Under the pieces are notes generated by a model that ran no database searches, was not told the DNA's origin, and saw only the letters and a list, made by a program, of their open reading frames with translations. The position numbers and the translations under genes were made by a program. From positions 1 to 64,000 of the IMG/VR virus record IMGVR_UViG_3300042324_001793: 64,000 bases of DNA; one strand, given 5' to 3'. Positions 33,041 through 44,465 of this stretch are shown here, one piece after another. Every line of letters starts with the position of its first letter. Positions within the stretch are counted from its first letter, which is position 1. This DNA comes from a virus.

Positions 33041-36000
33041 TTATGGAAGCATTCCATTACTTATTATTTCATATCTAGCTGCTAATGTAATACGATTATT
33101 GGCATTATTGTTAATCTTTACAGCAAGATCAGTTCCACCGGCTCCGACTGTAATTGTGGCAGTCCATAGGGATGCATCTTGAGCAACAACAATTTCGGTG
33201 AAACCTGCACCTACTAGTGAAAGAGCACCGGCTATATTCTTAACCGCTCCAGTGTAGTGGCGATAATCAGTTGAACCGGTAACCTCTTCAGAACCTACTA
33301 CGTATAATTCAATACCGTATATTCGATTAGGGGTTGGAAAGTCAAATAGGATAGGTGTACCTGGATCAATGAATAATTGACCAGCTGCCATGGGGTTAAT
33401 CCGTCCAGAATAGAGTACTCCATTATGAACTAATTTTTCGCGATCGTCAGATGCAGACTGTTTACCGTAAATGTATTCTTTAGGTCGACCGTCATATAGT
33501 GCAACTGGTCCTAATAGTAAAACATCATTAGTATCGTCTTCTCTAATATCGAAAGTTGAATCTTCAATAGTAGTCCCAGAAGCACCGTATGTTACGTATG
33601 TATTAAATGTACCGGACGTTGTGATTGACGTACCTGATGTTCCAGCTGAACCTGAAGTACCAGAAGTACCTCTTGTTCCAGAAGAACCTGAAGTACCTGA
33701 AGAACCTGTTCCACCAGGTGCACCAGTTGCTCCACTAGTTCCAGAAGTACCAGAAGTACCTCTTGTTCCAGAAGAACCAGACGAACCGGATGTTCCAGCC
33801 GTACCGCTTGAGCCGTTTGAACCAAATGTTACAAACGAAATTGTATAGTTTATTCCATTCGTTAGTGTTCCATTTGCGGCGATTGGCGCAAGTCCAAGAT
33901 CAAACCATGTTGTGTTATTGGTAATTGAAATAAGTCTGTAAATACCTATTATGCTATTATTACCAACTTCGGTAATTTGAATTAAGCTATTAGAGGTTAT
34001 TAATGATAACCAGGTTGCGTAGTTTACACTAGCAGAAGAAGTTGTAGATACGCTAAGTTTAGCTAGCGCAGCGAAGGTAGCACTATCTGTTCTAAAGAAT
34101 GTTGCTCCAGGGTTAGAGTGTGCTGGTATACTTGAATCAAATAACCATCTACCGCTATTTGAACCGTCAATACCGGCAATACCAGTCGCTCCGGATGTTC
34201 CGCTTGAGCCGTTTGAACCAGAAGTACCAGAAGTACCTCTTGTTCCAGAAGAACCAGAAGAACCATTTGAACCAGAAGTACCAGAAGAACCAGAAGAACC
34301 ATTTGAACCAGAAGTACCAGAAGAACCAGAAGTACCAGAAGTACCTCTTGTTCCAGAAGAACCAGAAGAACCATTTGAACCAGAAGTACCAGAAGAGCCT
34401 GATGTACCAGACACTCCGTCTATACCGGAGGTTCCGCTTGAACCAGCTGATCCTGAAGTACCACTTGAGCCGTTTGAACCAGAAGTTCCAGAAGTACCGC
34501 TTGTGCCTCTTGTTCCAGAAGAACCTGAGCTACCATTTGAACCGGAAGTTCCGCTTGATCCATTTGAACCTGAAGTTCCTGATGTACCTGAAGAACCGTT
34601 TGAGCCGCTTGTTCCAGAAGAACCTGAGCTACCATTTGAACCGCTTGTTCCACTTGATCCATTTGAACCAGATGTTCCAGACGTTCCAGAAGAACCGTTT
34701 GAACCGGATGTACCTGAACTTCCAGCTGAACCTGATGTTCCAGAAGAACCGTTAGAACCGGAAGTACCTGATGTTCCACTTGAGCCGTTTGCACCAGAAG
34801 TACCTGATGTACCGCTTGATCCATTTGAACCTGAAGTACCTGATGTACCACTAGTACCTCGTGTCCCAGACGAACCTGAGCTACCATTTGAACCGGATGT
34901 ACCTGAAGAACCTGAAGTTCCGGATACTCCGTCTATACCAGAAGTTCCGCTTGAACCGGAAGTACCTGAAGTACCAGAAGTACCTCTTGTTCCAGAAGAA
35001 CCAGAAGAACCATTTGAACCGGAAGTACCAGATGTACCTGAACTTCCATTAGAACCTGACGTACCTGAAGTACCTGAGCTACCATTAGAACCCGAAGTTC
35101 CACTTGATCCATTTGAACCAGAAGTACCAGATGTTCCAGAAGAACCGTTAGAGCCGGATGTTCCGGAAGTTCCGCTTGATCCATTTGAACCAGATGTACC
35201 TGAAGTTCCACTTGAGCCGTTAGAACCAGATGTTCCTGAAGTACCAGAAGTACCTCTTGTTCCAGAAGAACCTGAACTACCGTTTGAACCTGAAGTACCA
35301 GAGCTTCCATTCGAACCAGAAGTACCTGAAGAACCACTTGTACCACTTGAGCCGTTTGAACCTGACGTTCCAGAAGAACCATTTGAACCTGAAGTTCCCG
35401 AAGTTCCCGAAGAACCATTTGAACCTGAAGTTCCAGAAGAACCATTTGAACCTGATGTACCTGATGTGCCTGAAGAACCGGCTGTTCCAGAAGTACCGCT
35501 TGTACCGCTTGTACCTCTTGTTCCAGAAGAACCTGAGCTACCATTTGAACCTGACGTACCGGAACTACCATTTGAACCGGAAGTACCTGACGAACCTGAA
35601 GTTCCTGATACTCCATCTATACCAGATGTTCCACTTGATCCGTTTGAACCTGACGTTCCAGATGTACCAGATGTTCCTGAAGTACCTCTTGTTCCAGAAG
35701 AACCGGAGCTACCGTTTGAGCCTGACGTACCTGAACTTCCATTTGAACCTGAAGTTCCGCTTGTTCCAGAAGAACCATTTGAACCAGATGTTCCTGAAGT
35801 TCCAGAAGAACCATTTGAACCGGAAGTACCAGAGGTTCCACTTGATCCATTTGAACCGGAAGTACCAGAGGTTCCACTTGATCCATTTGAACCAGATGTA
35901 CCTGATGTACCGCTTGTGCCTCTTGTTCCAGAAGAACCGGAGCTACCGTTTGAGCCTGAAGTACCTGAACTTCCATTTGAACCTGAAGTTCCGCTTGTAC

Positions 36001-39000
36001 CTGAGCTACCATTAGAACCGCTTGTACCTGATGTACCAGATGTACCAGAAGTACCTCGTGTTCCAGAAGAACCGCTTGATCCGTTAGAGCCTGATGTTCC
36101 AGAAGAACCTGATGTTCCAGATACTCCATCTATACCAGAAGTTCCAGAAGATCCATTAGAACCTGAAGTTCCAGAAGTACCGCTTGTTCCTCTTGTTCCA
36201 GAAGAACCACTTGAGCCGTTTGAACCTGAAGTACCACTTGAACCATTTGAACCTGAAGTCCCGCTTGAGCCGCTTGAACCGTTTGAACCTGATGTTCCAG
36301 ATGTTCCACTTGATCCATTTGAACCTGATGTACCAGAGCTTCCATTAGAACCAGAAGTACCTGACGTACCTGAGCTACCGTTTGAACCTGAAGTACCTGA
36401 CGTACCTGAGCTACCGTTTGAACCAGACGTACCTGAGCTACCGTTTGAGCCGCTTGATCCTGAAGTACCAGAAGTACCTGATGCTCCAGATGCGCCGCTT
36501 GTTCCAGATGAACCGTTTGAACCGGAAGTACCAGCTGTACCGCTTGTTCCAGAAGTTCCAGAGCTACCATTTGAACCTGATGTTCCTGAAGTGCCGGAAG
36601 AACCATTAGAACCTGAGGTTCCAGAAGAACCGTTTGAACCTGAAGTTCCACTAGTTCCAGAAGAACCATTTGAACCGGAAGTACCAGCTGTACCTGAAGT
36701 ACCACTAGTTCCTCTTGTTCCAGAAGAACCACTTGAGCCGTTAGAACCACTTGAACCGGAAGTACCTGAGCTTCCATTTGAACCGGAAGTACCAGCAGAA
36801 CCTGAAGTTCCTGATACTCCATCTATACCTGATGTTCCACTTGAACCTGACGTACCTGAGGTACCGCTTGTACCTGAAGTACCTCGTGTTCCAGAAGAAC
36901 CTGAGCTACCATTTGAACCACTTGTTCCAGAAGAACCGTTTGAACCTGATGTTCCACTTGAGCCGGAAGTACCTGAAGAACCTGAAGTACCAGCTGTTCC
37001 GGAAGAACCGTTAGAACCAGATGTTCCGGAAGAACCATTTGAACCGGAAGTACCGGATGTTCCACTTGATCCGTTTGAACCTGAAGTACCACTTGATCCG
37101 TTTGAACCTGATGTTCCGCTTGTTCCTGAGCTACCGTTAGAACCAGAAGTCCCGCTTGTTCCTGAAGAACCGTTAGAACCAGAAGTCCCAGAAGATCCAT
37201 TTGAACCGGACGTCCCGCTTGTTCCTGAAGTCCCGCTTGTACCGGATGTTCCTCTTGTTCCAGAAGAACCTGAGCTTCCATTTGAACCAGAAGTTCCACT
37301 TGAGCCGTTAGAACCTGATGTTCCAGCTGAACCTGAGGTTCCGGATACACCGTCTATACCTGAAGTACCTGAAGAACCGGACGTTCCAGCTGTACCACTT
37401 GTTCCGGATGTACCTGAAGTACCTCTTGTTCCAGAAGAACCTGAGCTACCGTTAGAACCAGAAGTTCCCGAAGAACCGTTTGAACCAGAAGTACCTGATG
37501 TACCTGAGCTACCATTTGAACCAGACGTGCCAGATGAACCGTTTGAACCTGAAGTTCCAGAAGTACCTGAACTTCCATTAGAACCTGAAGTTCCACTAGT
37601 TCCAGAAGAACCATTAGAACCTGAAGTTCCACTAGTTCCAGAAGAACCATTAGAACCAGAAGTACCTGAAGTACCGCTTGTACCTGAAGTACCTCTTGTT
37701 CCAGAAGAACCGCTTGAGCCGTTTGAACCACTAGTTCCAGAAGAACCGTTTGAACCTGAAGAACCTGATGTACCAGAGCTACCATTTGATCCTGAAGTTC
37801 CGCTTGTTCCAGAAGTACCAGAGCTACCATTTGAACCTGAAGTACCAGCTGAACCTGATGTTCCAGAAACACCGTCTATACCTGACGTTCCAGAGCTACC
37901 ATTTGAGCCTGATGTACCTGATGTTCCAGAAGTACCTCTTGTTCCAGAAGAACCAGAAGAACCATTTGAACCAGAAGTTCCACTTGAGCCGGAAGTTCCT
38001 GAAGAACCTGAAGTTCCAGCGGTTCCAGAAGAACCGGAAGTACCGCTTGAGCCATTAGACCCAGAAGTTCCGCTTGTTCCAGAAGAACCTGAGCTTCCAT
38101 TAGAACCAGATGTACCGGATGTACCAGTTGAACCTGATGTACCAGATGTTCCAGCAGTACCGCTTGAACCATTAGATCCAGAAGTTCCAGAAGAACCTGA
38201 AGTTCCAGACGAACCGTTTGATCCTGAAGTACCTGAAGTACCCGAGCTACCGTTTGAACCGGAAGTTCCTGATGTTCCAGAGCTTCCATTAGAACCAGAA
38301 GTTCCAGAAGATCCATTAGAACCAGATGTACCAGAAGTACCTGAAGAACCTGAAGAACCGGAAGTTCCGCTTGAACCGGATGTTCCTGACGTACCTGAAC
38401 TTCCATTTGAACCAGAAGTCCCAGATGTTCCTGAAGAACCATTAGAACCCGATGTTCCTGAAGTACCTCTTGTTCCAGAAGAACCAGAAGAACCATTTGA
38501 ACCAGAAGTTCCAGAAGTACCAGCAGAACCTGACGTTCCTGATACTCCATCTATACCTGATGTTCCGCTTGAACCTGAAGTACCTGAAGTACCTCTTGTT
38601 CCAGAAGAACCTGAAGAGCCATTTGAACCAGAAGTTCCAGAAGAACCGTTTGATCCTGAAGTACCTGAAGTACCTGAACTTCCATTTGAACCTGAAGTCC
38701 CAGATGTTCCGGAAGAACCGTTTGACCCGGAAGTTCCAGAAGTACCTGAGCTTCCATTTGAACCGGAAGTACCTGATGTTCCTGAAGTACCCGATGTTCC
38801 TGAGCTACCATTTGAACCTGATGTACCTGAAGTACCAGAGCTTCCGTTTGAACCAGAAGTTCCAGATGTTCCAGAAGAACCATTTGAACCGGACGTACCG
38901 CTTGTTCCAGAAGAACCATTTGAACCTGATGTTCCGGATGTTCCAGAAGTACCTCTTGTTCCAGAAGAACCAGACGAACCGTTTGAACCAGAAGTTCCGG

Positions 39001-42000
39001 AGCTTCCATTTGATCCTGAAGTACCAGCTGAACCTGACGTTCCTGATACTCCATCTATACCGGAAGTTCCCGAGCTACCACTTGTACCTGAAGTACCGCT
39101 TGTTCCAGAAGTACCTCGTGTTCCAGAAGAACCTGAACTTCCATTTGAACCGGAAGTTCCTGATGTGCCAGAGCTTCCATTAGAACCAGAAGTTCCAGAA
39201 GAACCGCTTGTACCACTTGATCCGTTTGACCCTGAAGTTCCAGATGTTCCAGAAGAACCGTTTGAACCTGATGTACCTGAAGTTCCAGAAGATCCATTAG
39301 AACCAGATGTACCAGAAGATCCATTAGAACCTGAGGTTCCAGAAGAACCTGAAGTACCGGATGTACCATTTGAACCATCTACTCCGCTTATACCTGAAGT
39401 ACCAGAAGTACCTCGTGTTCCAGAAGAACCTGAGCTACCATTTGAACCACTTGTTCCAGAAGAACCGTTTGAACCTGAAGTTCCACTTGATCCGTTTGAA
39501 CCTGAAGTTCCAGAAGAACCATTAGAGCCTGAAGTACCAGCAGAACCTGAAGTTCCAGATACTCCATCTATACCGGAAGTACCAGAAGAACCGGCTGTTC
39601 CGGAACTTCCATTTGATCCTGAAGTACCGCTTGAGCCGTTTGAACCAGAAGTACCTGACGTTCCTGAGCTGCCGTTTGAACCTGAAGTTCCAGCTGTTCC
39701 AGAAGAACCATTAGAACCGCTTGTCCCAGAAGTACCTGAGCTACCATTAGAACCAGATGTTCCACTTGAGCCGTTTGAACCAGAAGTACCGGCGGTTCCT
39801 GAGGTTCCAGACGTACCTGAAGTTCCTGAGGTTCCGCTTGTACCAGTCGATCCTGACGTTCCGGATGTTCCGCTTGTACCAGCAGTGCCTGATGAACCTG
39901 ATGTTCCAGAAGAACTTGAAATTTGGCCAGTTGAGGTTAACACAAAAGAGTAATTTTGAGTTCCCTCAGTGTACCAAGTCACATCATGATTTCCACTAGA
40001 CTGATCGACTACGTATATTTTAACAATCATTCTATCCGTTGGATTAATAGTTGTTGTTGGTAGCACTACATCAACGTTAGCTTCAACTGGAATCGTTGAA
40101 CTAATCCAACCTATAAGAACTTGATTAGTTGGTATTACTGTTCCATAACTAACACCTGCACTATTTGCTAATTCAATAGTAACAAATGTGTCTGTATTAA
40201 ATCCTGCGCCGTCTTTTAAGAAATGTAAATGGAATCTTTGTGTTCCTCCTGGTATTACAGAAAATCCTAATTCAGGAGTTATAAATTGTTGTACTAATAC
40301 TGGAGTAGTACCTGTTGTAGTTTTAAGTATTGATTGTTGAGCAGCGCCGGTCGGATTAATATTTAGGTCTCTATACGTACCTATTCCAGAAGCAACTGAC
40401 TGATTAAAATAATAAATTTGACCTGCCGATATTCCAGTAGCTCCACTAGTTCCTGAAGAACCAGATGTTCCACTTGAACCGGAAGTTCCAGAAGTTCCGC
40501 TTGTTCCAGAAGTTCCTGACGAACCTGAAGTTCCAGAAGTTCCGCTTGTACCCGCCGTGCCGGATGAACCTGATGTTCCCGAAGTTCCACTTGAACCAGA
40601 AGTTCCAGTAGTTCCAGAAGAACCTGATGTTCCAGCCGTTCCGCTTGATCCATTTGAACCAGATGTTCCTGACGAACCAGAAGTACCTGAGCTACCGTCT
40701 GAACCTGAAGTTCCAGAAGAACCATTTGTTCCTGAGACTCCGTCTATTCCAGAAGTACCTGAAGAACCATCTGATCCTGACGTTCCAGAAGAACCATTTG
40801 AACCTGATGTACCAGATGTTCCTGACGAACCATTAGAACCACTTGTTCCAGAAGTACCTGAGCTACCATTTGAACCGGAAGTCCCTGATGTTCCAGAAGA
40901 ACCGTTAGAACCTGATGTTCCTGACGAACCAGAAGTACCTGAGCTACCGTCTGAACCCGATGTTCCAGAAGAACCGTTTGAACCTGAAGTACCAGATGAA
41001 CCGTTAGAACCTGATGTTCCTGACGAACCAGAAGTACCTGAGCTACCGGCTGAACCTGACGTACCAGAAGAACCATTTGTTCCTGAGACTCCGTCTATTC
41101 CACTAGTACCTGAAGAACCATCTGAGCCTGAAGTTCCAGAAGAACCATTTGAACCTGATGTACCAGAGGTACCATTTGAACCTGAAGTTCCAGAAGAACC
41201 ATTTGAACCAGAAGTACCTGATGTTCCAGAAGAACCGTTTGAACCTGAAGTACCTGAAGTACCAGTTGAACCAGAAGTACCGGATGTTCCTGAAGAACCG
41301 TCTGAACCTGAAGTTCCTGAAGAACCGTTTGAACCTGATGTTCCAGAGCTACCATTTGAACCTGAAGTACCTGAAGTACCTGAGCTACCATCTGAGCCGG
41401 AAGTTCCGCTTGAGCCGTTTGTTCCTGAGACTCCATCTATTCCAGAAGTTCCAGAAGAACCGTCTGAACCTGATGTACCGCTTGAGCCGTTAGAGCCTGA
41501 AGTACCAGATGTACCAGATGTTCCCGAAGAACCGTTAGAACCTGAAGTACCTGAAGTTCCAGAAGAACCTGAAGTACCAGAGCTACCGTTTGAGCCTGAA
41601 GTACCTGAGCTACCGTCTGAGCCACTAGTACCAGAAGAACCATTTGAACCAGATGTTCCTGAAGTACCAGAGCTACCATTTGAACCGGAGGTACCTGATG
41701 TTCCAGAAGAACCTGAAGTACCTGAGCTACCATCTGAACCTGATGTTCCCGAAGAACCATTTGTTCCAGAAACTCCGTCTATTCCAGAAGTTCCAGAAGA
41801 ACCGTCTGAACCGCTAGTACCGCTTGAGCCGTTTGAACCCGAAGTTCCAGAAGAACCGTTTGAACCTGAAGTTCCGCTTGTGCCGGAAGTTCCAGCTGAA
41901 CCACTTGTTCCACTTGATCCGCTAGTACCCGAGCTACCATTTGAGCCACTAGTACCTGAGCTACCATTTGAACCTGAAGTACCCGAAGTACCAGATGAAC

Positions 42001-44242
42001 CAGAAGTACCGCTTGAGCCGTTTGAACCTGAAGTTCCTGAAGTACCTGAAGAACCGTTAGAACCAGAAGTACCTGAGCTACCGTCTGAACCTGACGTACC
42101 TGCTGAACCTGAAGTTCCTGATACACCATCTATTCCAGAAGTACCTGAAGAACCATCTGAACCTGAAGTTCCAGAAGAACCGTTTGAACCTGATGTACCG
42201 GATGTTCCAGAAGAACCGTTTGATCCTGAAGTTCCAGAAGAACCATCTGAACCTGACGTACCAGATGAACCATTTGTTCCTGAGACTCCATCTATTCCTG
42301 ATGTACCTGAGCTACCGTCTGATCCTGAAGTACCTGAGGTACCATTTGAACCTGAAGTACCTGAGGTACCATTTGAACCGTTTGAACCTGAAGTTCCGTT
42401 TGAACCCGAAGTTCCAGAAGAACCATCTGAACCGGACGTACCGGCAGAACCTGAAGTTCCTGATACTCCGTCTATTCCAGAAGTACCTGAGCTACCGTCT
42501 GATCCTGAAGTACCTGAGCTACCGTTTGATCCTGAAGTTCCAGAGCTACCATTTGAACCTGAAGTACCTGAGGTACCATTTGAACCTGAAGTACCGCTTG
42601 AGCCATCTGACCCTGAAGTTCCAGCCGAACCTGATGTTCCTGAGACTCCGTCTATTCCTGATGTTCCGGAAGATCCATTTGAACCAGAAGTTCCAGAAGA
42701 ACCGTTTGAACCGGAAGTTCCAGAAGAACCATTTGAACCGGAAGTACCTGAGCTACCGTCTGAACCTGACGTACCTGCTGAACCTGAAGTTCCGGAAACT
42801 CCGTCTATTCCTGATGTTCCCGAAGAACCGTCTGACCCTGAAGTTCCAGAGCTACCATTTGAGCCTGATGTACCGCTTGAGCCGTTAGAACCTGAAGTTC
42901 CAGAAGAACCGTTTGAGCCTGATGTTCCAGAGCTACCGTCTGAACCGCTTGTTCCAGAAGAACCGCTTGTTCCTGAGACTCCATCTATTCCTGAAGTACC
43001 TGAACTACCGTCTGAACCAGAAGTACCTGAAGTACCGGCTGACCCTGAAGTACCTGATGTTCCCGAAGAACCTGAAGTACCTGAGCTACCGTCTGAACCT
43101 GAAGTTCCAGCTGAACCTGAAGTTCCGGAAACTCCATCTATTCCTGAAGTACCTGAGCTACCGTCTGAACCAGAAGTACCTGAAGAACCTGATGTACCAG
43201 TTGAACCAGAAGTACCTGATGTACCTGATGTACCTGAGCTACCGTCTGAACCTGAAGTTCCAGAAGAACCGTTTGTTCCAGAGACTCCATCTATTCCTGA
43301 AGTACCTGAGCTACCGTCTGAACCAGAAGTACCTGAAGAACCTGATGTACCAGTTGAACCAGAAGTACCTGATGTACCTGAGCTGCCGTCTGAACCTGAA
43401 GTTCCAGAAGAACCGTTTGTTCCAGAGACTCCATCTATTCCTGAAGTACCAGAGCTGCCATCTGCACCAGAAGTCCCAGCTGAACCAGACGTTCCACTTG
43501 AACCGTTTGAGCCGGATGTACCAGAAGTACCGGTTGAACCGGACGTACCTGAAGTACCTGACGTACCAGATGAACCGGCAGTACCGGAAGTTCCACTTGT
43601 TCCTGAAGTACCGGATGAACTAGTAAGTCCATCTTCTAATGTTGTACCAATATAGTAAAAACCTTTAATATATGGATCAACTGATCCATAAGTAGAAGTT
43701 AAATAAGTAACCATTGAATCTGATAATAGTAGAATACCATTATCGTAATTAAAAACCCAACTTACTTCAGTGCCTGCATTATCAGTAGTTAAGATTTGGG
43801 TTCCGCCTGATGCAGGATTACCATTCCAAAATTCAGCGGTCCATCCAATTGAAGGAGCACCGCTTGCTTGCAATATCTTTTGAGGTTGAATCCAGTCTAG
43901 GATTTGTGTGTTAAAATCGTTAAGCGTCGAACAGGCTACCCATGTAGTATTATTACCTGAAATAACTTGACTTAATTCTACGGCATTTCCTGTAGAATAT
44001 GCGTCTGCTACAATCGTTTCCAACGGTTGACCTGATGCTAATAGAGCAACAGCCGCTGATTTATTTGCAACTGGGTTTTGTTTAACAACATCGAACTGAG
44101 TTAAAACTCGAGCAGCTGATATATTAGGGTTAAACGCAAACTTTGCTTCGTACCAATTAAAATTAGAGGCAGAATCAATTACGTTTGCGGCTTGGACCTT
44201 AAATACGAGTTTTAATCTTTCATTATCTGTATAGCCTGCCAT
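33041..44242 (-). CDS. Giant proline-free Gly-X-Y repeat fibre protein, 3,733 aa
   Basis: The largest gene here. Domains are an N-terminal head (1-207), rod 1 (about 208-1267), a beta-type insert (about 1268-1442, [18 protein letters not shown]), rod 2 (about 1443-3350), a second insert (about 3351-3476, [17 protein letters not shown]), a short rod, and a C-terminal domain (about 3540-3733, [18 protein letters not shown]). The rods keep Gly at every third residue for about 3,000 residues: [21 protein letters not shown] and, in rod 2, GTR. No proline occurs in them. This is collagen grammar without Pro; a triple helix is likely but unproven. It may be stabilised by Ser/Thr glycosylation (inference). 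At 0.286 nm per residue it would exceed 0.8 micrometre. Confidence 0.85.
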   Translation of the reverse strand: MAGYTDNERLKLVFKVQAANVIDSASNFNWYEAKFAFNPNISAARVLTQFDVVKQNPVANKSAAVALLASGQPLETIVADAYSTGNAVELSQVISGNNTTWVACSTLNDFNTQILDWIQPQKILQASGAPSIGWTAEFWNGNPASGGTQILTTDNAGTEVSWVFNYDNGILLLSDSMVTYLTSTYGSVDPYIKGFYYIGTTLEDGLTSSSGTSGTSGTSGTAGSSGTSGTSGTSGSTGTSGTSGSNGSSGTSGSAGTSGADGSSGTSGIDGVSGTNGSSGTSGSDGSSGTSGTSGSTGTSGSSGTSGSDGSSGTSGIDGVSGTNGSSGTSGSDGSSGTSGTSGTSGSTGTSGSSGTSGSDGSSGTSGIDGVSGTSGSAGTSGSDGSSGTSGSSGTSGTSGSAGTSGTSGSDGSSGTSGIDGVSGTSGSSGTSGSDGSSGTSGSNGSSGTSGSNGSSGTSGSNGSSGTSGSDGSSGTSGIDGVSGTSGSAGTSGSDGSSGTSGSNGSSGTSGSNGSSGTSGSNGSSGTSGIDGVSGTSGSAGTSGSDGSSGTSGSNGTSGTSGSNGSSGTSGSNGSSGTSGSDGSSGTSGIDGVSGTSGSAGTSGSDGSSGTSGSNGTSGSNGSNGTSGTSGSNGTSGTSGSDGSSGTSGIDGVSGTNGSSGTSGSDGSSGTSGSNGSSGTSGTSGSNGSSGTSGSDGSSGTSGIDGVSGTSGSAGTSGSDGSSGTSGSNGSSGTSGTSGSNGSSGTSGSSGTSGTSGSNGSSGTSGSNGSSGTSGSSGTSGSAGTSGTSGTSGSNGSSGTSGSNGSSGTSGSDGSSGTSGIDGVSGTNGSSGTSGSDGSSGTSGSSGTSGTSGSNGSSGTSGTSGSNGSSGTSGSDGSSGTSGSNGSSGTSGSSGTSGTSGSNGSSGTSGTSGTSGSNGSSGTSGSDGSSGTSGIDGVSGTNGSSGTSGSDGSSGTSGTSGSNGSSGTSGSNGSSGTSGSDGSSGTSGTSGSTGTSGTSGSNGSSGTSGTSGSNGSSGTSGSNGTSGTSGSNGSSGTSGSDGSSGTSGIDGVSGTNGSSGTSGSAGSSGTSGSSGTSGSNGSSGTSGSNGSSGTSGSDGSSGTSGSSGTSGSNGSSGTSGTSGSNGSSGTSGTSGSNGSSGTSGTSGSNGSSGTSGSDGSSGTSGIDGVSGTNGSSGTSGSDGSSGTSGSSGTSGSNGSSGTAGTSGSSGTTGTSGSSGTSGTSGSSGTAGTSGTSGTSGSSGTSGTSGTSGTSGSSGTSGSSGTSGATGISAGQIYYFNQSVASGIGTYRDLNINPTGAAQQSILKTTTGTTPVLVQQFITPELGFSVIPGGTQRFHLHFLKDGAGFNTDTFVTIELANSAGVSYGTVIPTNQVLIGWISSTIPVEANVDVVLPTTTINPTDRMIVKIYVVDQSSGNHDVTWYTEGTQNYSFVLTSTGQISSSSGTSGSSGTAGTSGTSGTSGSTGTSGTSGTSGTSGTSGTAGTSGSNGSSGTSGSNGSSGTSGTSGSNGSSGTAGTSGSNGSSGTSGTSGSNGSSGTSGSNGSSGTAGSSGTSGIDGVSGTSGSAGTSGSNGSSGTSGSNGSSGTSGSNGSSGTSGSNGSSGSSGTRGTSGTSGISGVDGSNGTSGTSGSSGTSGSNGSSGTSGSNGSSGTSGTSGSNGSSGTSGTSGSNGSSGTSGSSGTSGSNGSSGTSGTSGSNGSSGSSGTRGTSGTSGTSGTSGSSGTSGIDGVSGTSGSAGTSGSNGSSGTSGSNGSSGSSGTRGTSGTSGTSGSNGSSGTSGTSGSNGSSGTSGTSGSNGSSGTSGTSGSNGSSGTSGTSGTSGTSGSNGSSGTSGTSGSNGSSGTSGTSGSNGSSGTSGTSGSNGSSGTSGSNGSSGSSGTRGTSGTSGSSGTSGIDGVSGTSGSAGTSGTSGSNGSSGSSGTRGTSGTSGSNGSSGTSGTSGSNGSSGTSGTSGSSGTSGSSGSSGTSGTSGSNGSSGTSGSNGSSGTSGTSGSNGSSGTSGTSGSNGSSGTSGSSGTSGSNGSSGTAGTSGTSGSTGTSGTSGSNGSSGSSGTSGTSGSNGSSGTSGSSGTAGTSGSSGTSGSSGTSGSNGSSGSSGTRGTSGTSGTSGSNGSSGTSGIDGVSGTSGSAGTSGSNGSSGTSGTSGTSGSNGSSGTSGSSGSNGSSGTSGSNGSSGSSGTRGTSGTSGTSGTSGSNGSSGTSGTSGSNGSSGTSGTSGSNGSSGTSGTSGSNGSSGTSGSNGSSGTSGTSGSNGSSGTSGSNGSSGSSGTRGTSGTSGTSGTAGTSGSSGTSGIDGVSGTSGSAGTSGSNGSSGTSGSNGSSGSSGTRGTSGTSGTSGTSGTSGSNGSSGTSGSNGSSGTSGTSGSNGSSGTSGTSGSNGSSGTSGSNGSSGTSGTSGSNGSSGTSGSNGSSGTAGTSGSSGTSGSSGTSGSNGSSGTSGSNGSSGSSGTRGTSGTSGTSGTSGSSGTSGIDGVSGTSGSAGTSGSNGSSGTSGSSGSNGSSGSSGTRGTSGTSGTAGTSGSNGSSGTSGTSGSNGSSGTSGSNGSSGTSGTSGSNGSSGTSGTSGTAGTSGSNGSSGTSGASGASGTSGTSGSSGSNGSSGTSGSNGSSGTSGTSGSNGSSGTSGTSGSNGSSGTSGSNGSSGTSGTSGSNGSSGSSGTSGSNGSSGTSGSNGSSGSSGTRGTSGTSGTSGSNGSSGTSGIDGVSGTSGSSGTSGSNGSSGSSGTRGTSGTSGTSGTSGSNGSSGTSGTSGSNGSSGTSGSNGSSGSSGTRGTSGTSGTSGSNGSSGTSGTSGSNGSSGTSGTSGSNGSSGTSGTSGSNGSSGTSGTSGSNGSSGTSGSNGSSGSSGTRGTSGTSGTSGTSGSNGSSGTSGIDGVSGTSGSSGTSGSNGSSGTSGSNGSSGSSGTRGTSGTSGTSGTAGSSGTSGTSGSNGSSGTSGSNGSSGTSGTSGSNGSSGTSGSNGSSGTSGSSGTSGSNGSSGTSGSNGSSGSSGTRGTSGTSGTSGSNGSSGTSGTSGSNGSSGTSGTSGSNGSSGTSGTSGSNGSSGTSGSNGSSGTSGTSGSNGSSGTSGTSGSNGSSGSSGTRGTSGTSGTSGSSGTSGIDGVSGTSGSSGTSGSNGSSGSSGTRGTSGTSGTSGSNGSSGTSGTSGANGSSGTSGTSGSNGSSGTSGSAGSSGTSGSNGSSGTSGTSGSNGSSGTSGSNGSSGSSGTSGSNGSSGTSGTSGSNGSSGTSGSNGSSGSSGTRGTSGTSGTSGSNGSSGTSGSAGSSGTSGIDGVSGTSGSSGTSGSNGSSGSSGTRGTSGTSGSSGTSGSNGSSGSSGTSGSNGSSGSSGTRGTSGTSGSNGSSGTSGATGIAGIDGSNSGRWLFDSSIPAHSNPGATFFRTDSATFAALAKLSVSTTSSASVNYATWLSLITSNSLIQITEVGNNSIIGIYRLISITNNTTWFDLGLAPIAANGTLTNGINYTISFVTFGSNGSSGTAGTSGSSGSSGTRGTSGTSGTSGATGAPGGTGSSGTSGSSGTRGTSGTSGSAGTSGTSITTSGTFNTYVTYGASGTTIEDSTFDIREDDTNDVLLLGPVALYDGRPKEYIYGKQSASDDREKLVHNGVLYSGRINPMAAGQLFIDPGTPILFDFPTPNRIYGIELYVVGSEEVTGSTDYRHYTGAVKNIAGALSLVGAGFTEIVVAQDASLWTATITVGAGGTDLAVKINNNANNRITLAARYEIISNGMLP
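34190..39915 (-). repeat. Gly-X-Y coding repeat array, rod 2 of the giant protein
   Basis: About 636 triplets of GSS/GTS/GSN type with periodic [10 protein letters not shown] and GIDGVSG modules. Synonymous codons vary between copies, so DNA identity is lower than protein identity. The array is uninterrupted between the two inserted domains. Confidence 0.85.
40440..43620 (-). repeat. Gly-X-Y coding repeat array, rod 1 of the giant protein
   Basis: About 353 triplets of [12 protein letters not shown] type with the module [16 protein letters not shown] recurring. It lacks the GTR triplets found in rod 2. Confidence 0.85.
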
Positions 44243-44249
44243 TTACTAA

Positions 44250-44450
44250 TTATATTATTTCGTTTTCTATTGATTCTTCCTGGTTTGCCTCATATAATTG
44301 ACCTTCGTATTCTGCAACCATAATATTAAATTCATTTATTGTTGTTTTAAATACGTTAACCATATCATCAGAAACTCGTATACTAAGAGAAACACTCTGC
44401 TTATCTTTATCTATTTTAACCTTAAGCTTTTTATCGAAACTTTTTTCCAT
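44250..44450 (-). CDS. Small unknown protein, 66 aa
   Basis: A 66-residue charged protein: MEKSFDKKLKVKIDKDKQSV, then SVSLSIRVSDDMVNVFKTTI and an acidic end EANQEESIENEII. It may be a small beta-hairpin plus helix. It ends 8 nt upstream of the giant fibre gene's start and begins 15 nt after the 627-residue gene's stop, so it is co-transcribed with both. It could be a fibre assembly chaperone, by position only. Confidence 0.6.
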   Translation of the reverse strand: MEKSFDKKLKVKIDKDKQSVSLSIRVSDDMVNVFKTTINEFNIMVAEYEGQLYEANQEESIENEII

Positions 44451-44465
44451 ATTATTAATTTTTTT

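Noticed and set aside
34503-39953. An 1,816-codon open frame antisense to the giant fibre gene, encoding [14 protein letters not shown]-like repeats
   Set aside because: It is the mirror of the Gly-X-Y codons (GGN/TCN/ACN read backwards give Pro/Glu/Val) and stays open only because the repeats avoid stop complements. It has no ordered ends, no leader and no promoter element. The sense frame has proper head, insert and tail domains.
34190-43620. Regular DNA repeats that could suggest a CRISPR array
   Set aside because: The repeats are in-frame protein triplets with no spacer structure, no constant repeat unit and no cas genes.
40557-43655. A 1,032-codon antisense frame over rod 1 with the same PEVPE pattern
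   Set aside because: Same explanation as the longer antisense frame; it ends where the sense repeats end.
33041-44242. Silk- or fibroin-like interpretation of the GSSGTSG repeats
   Set aside because: Strict Gly every third residue, adjacency to a classical collagen-like gene that contains the same blocks, and phage fibre-type end domains favour collagen grammar. Non-collagen folds remain possible.
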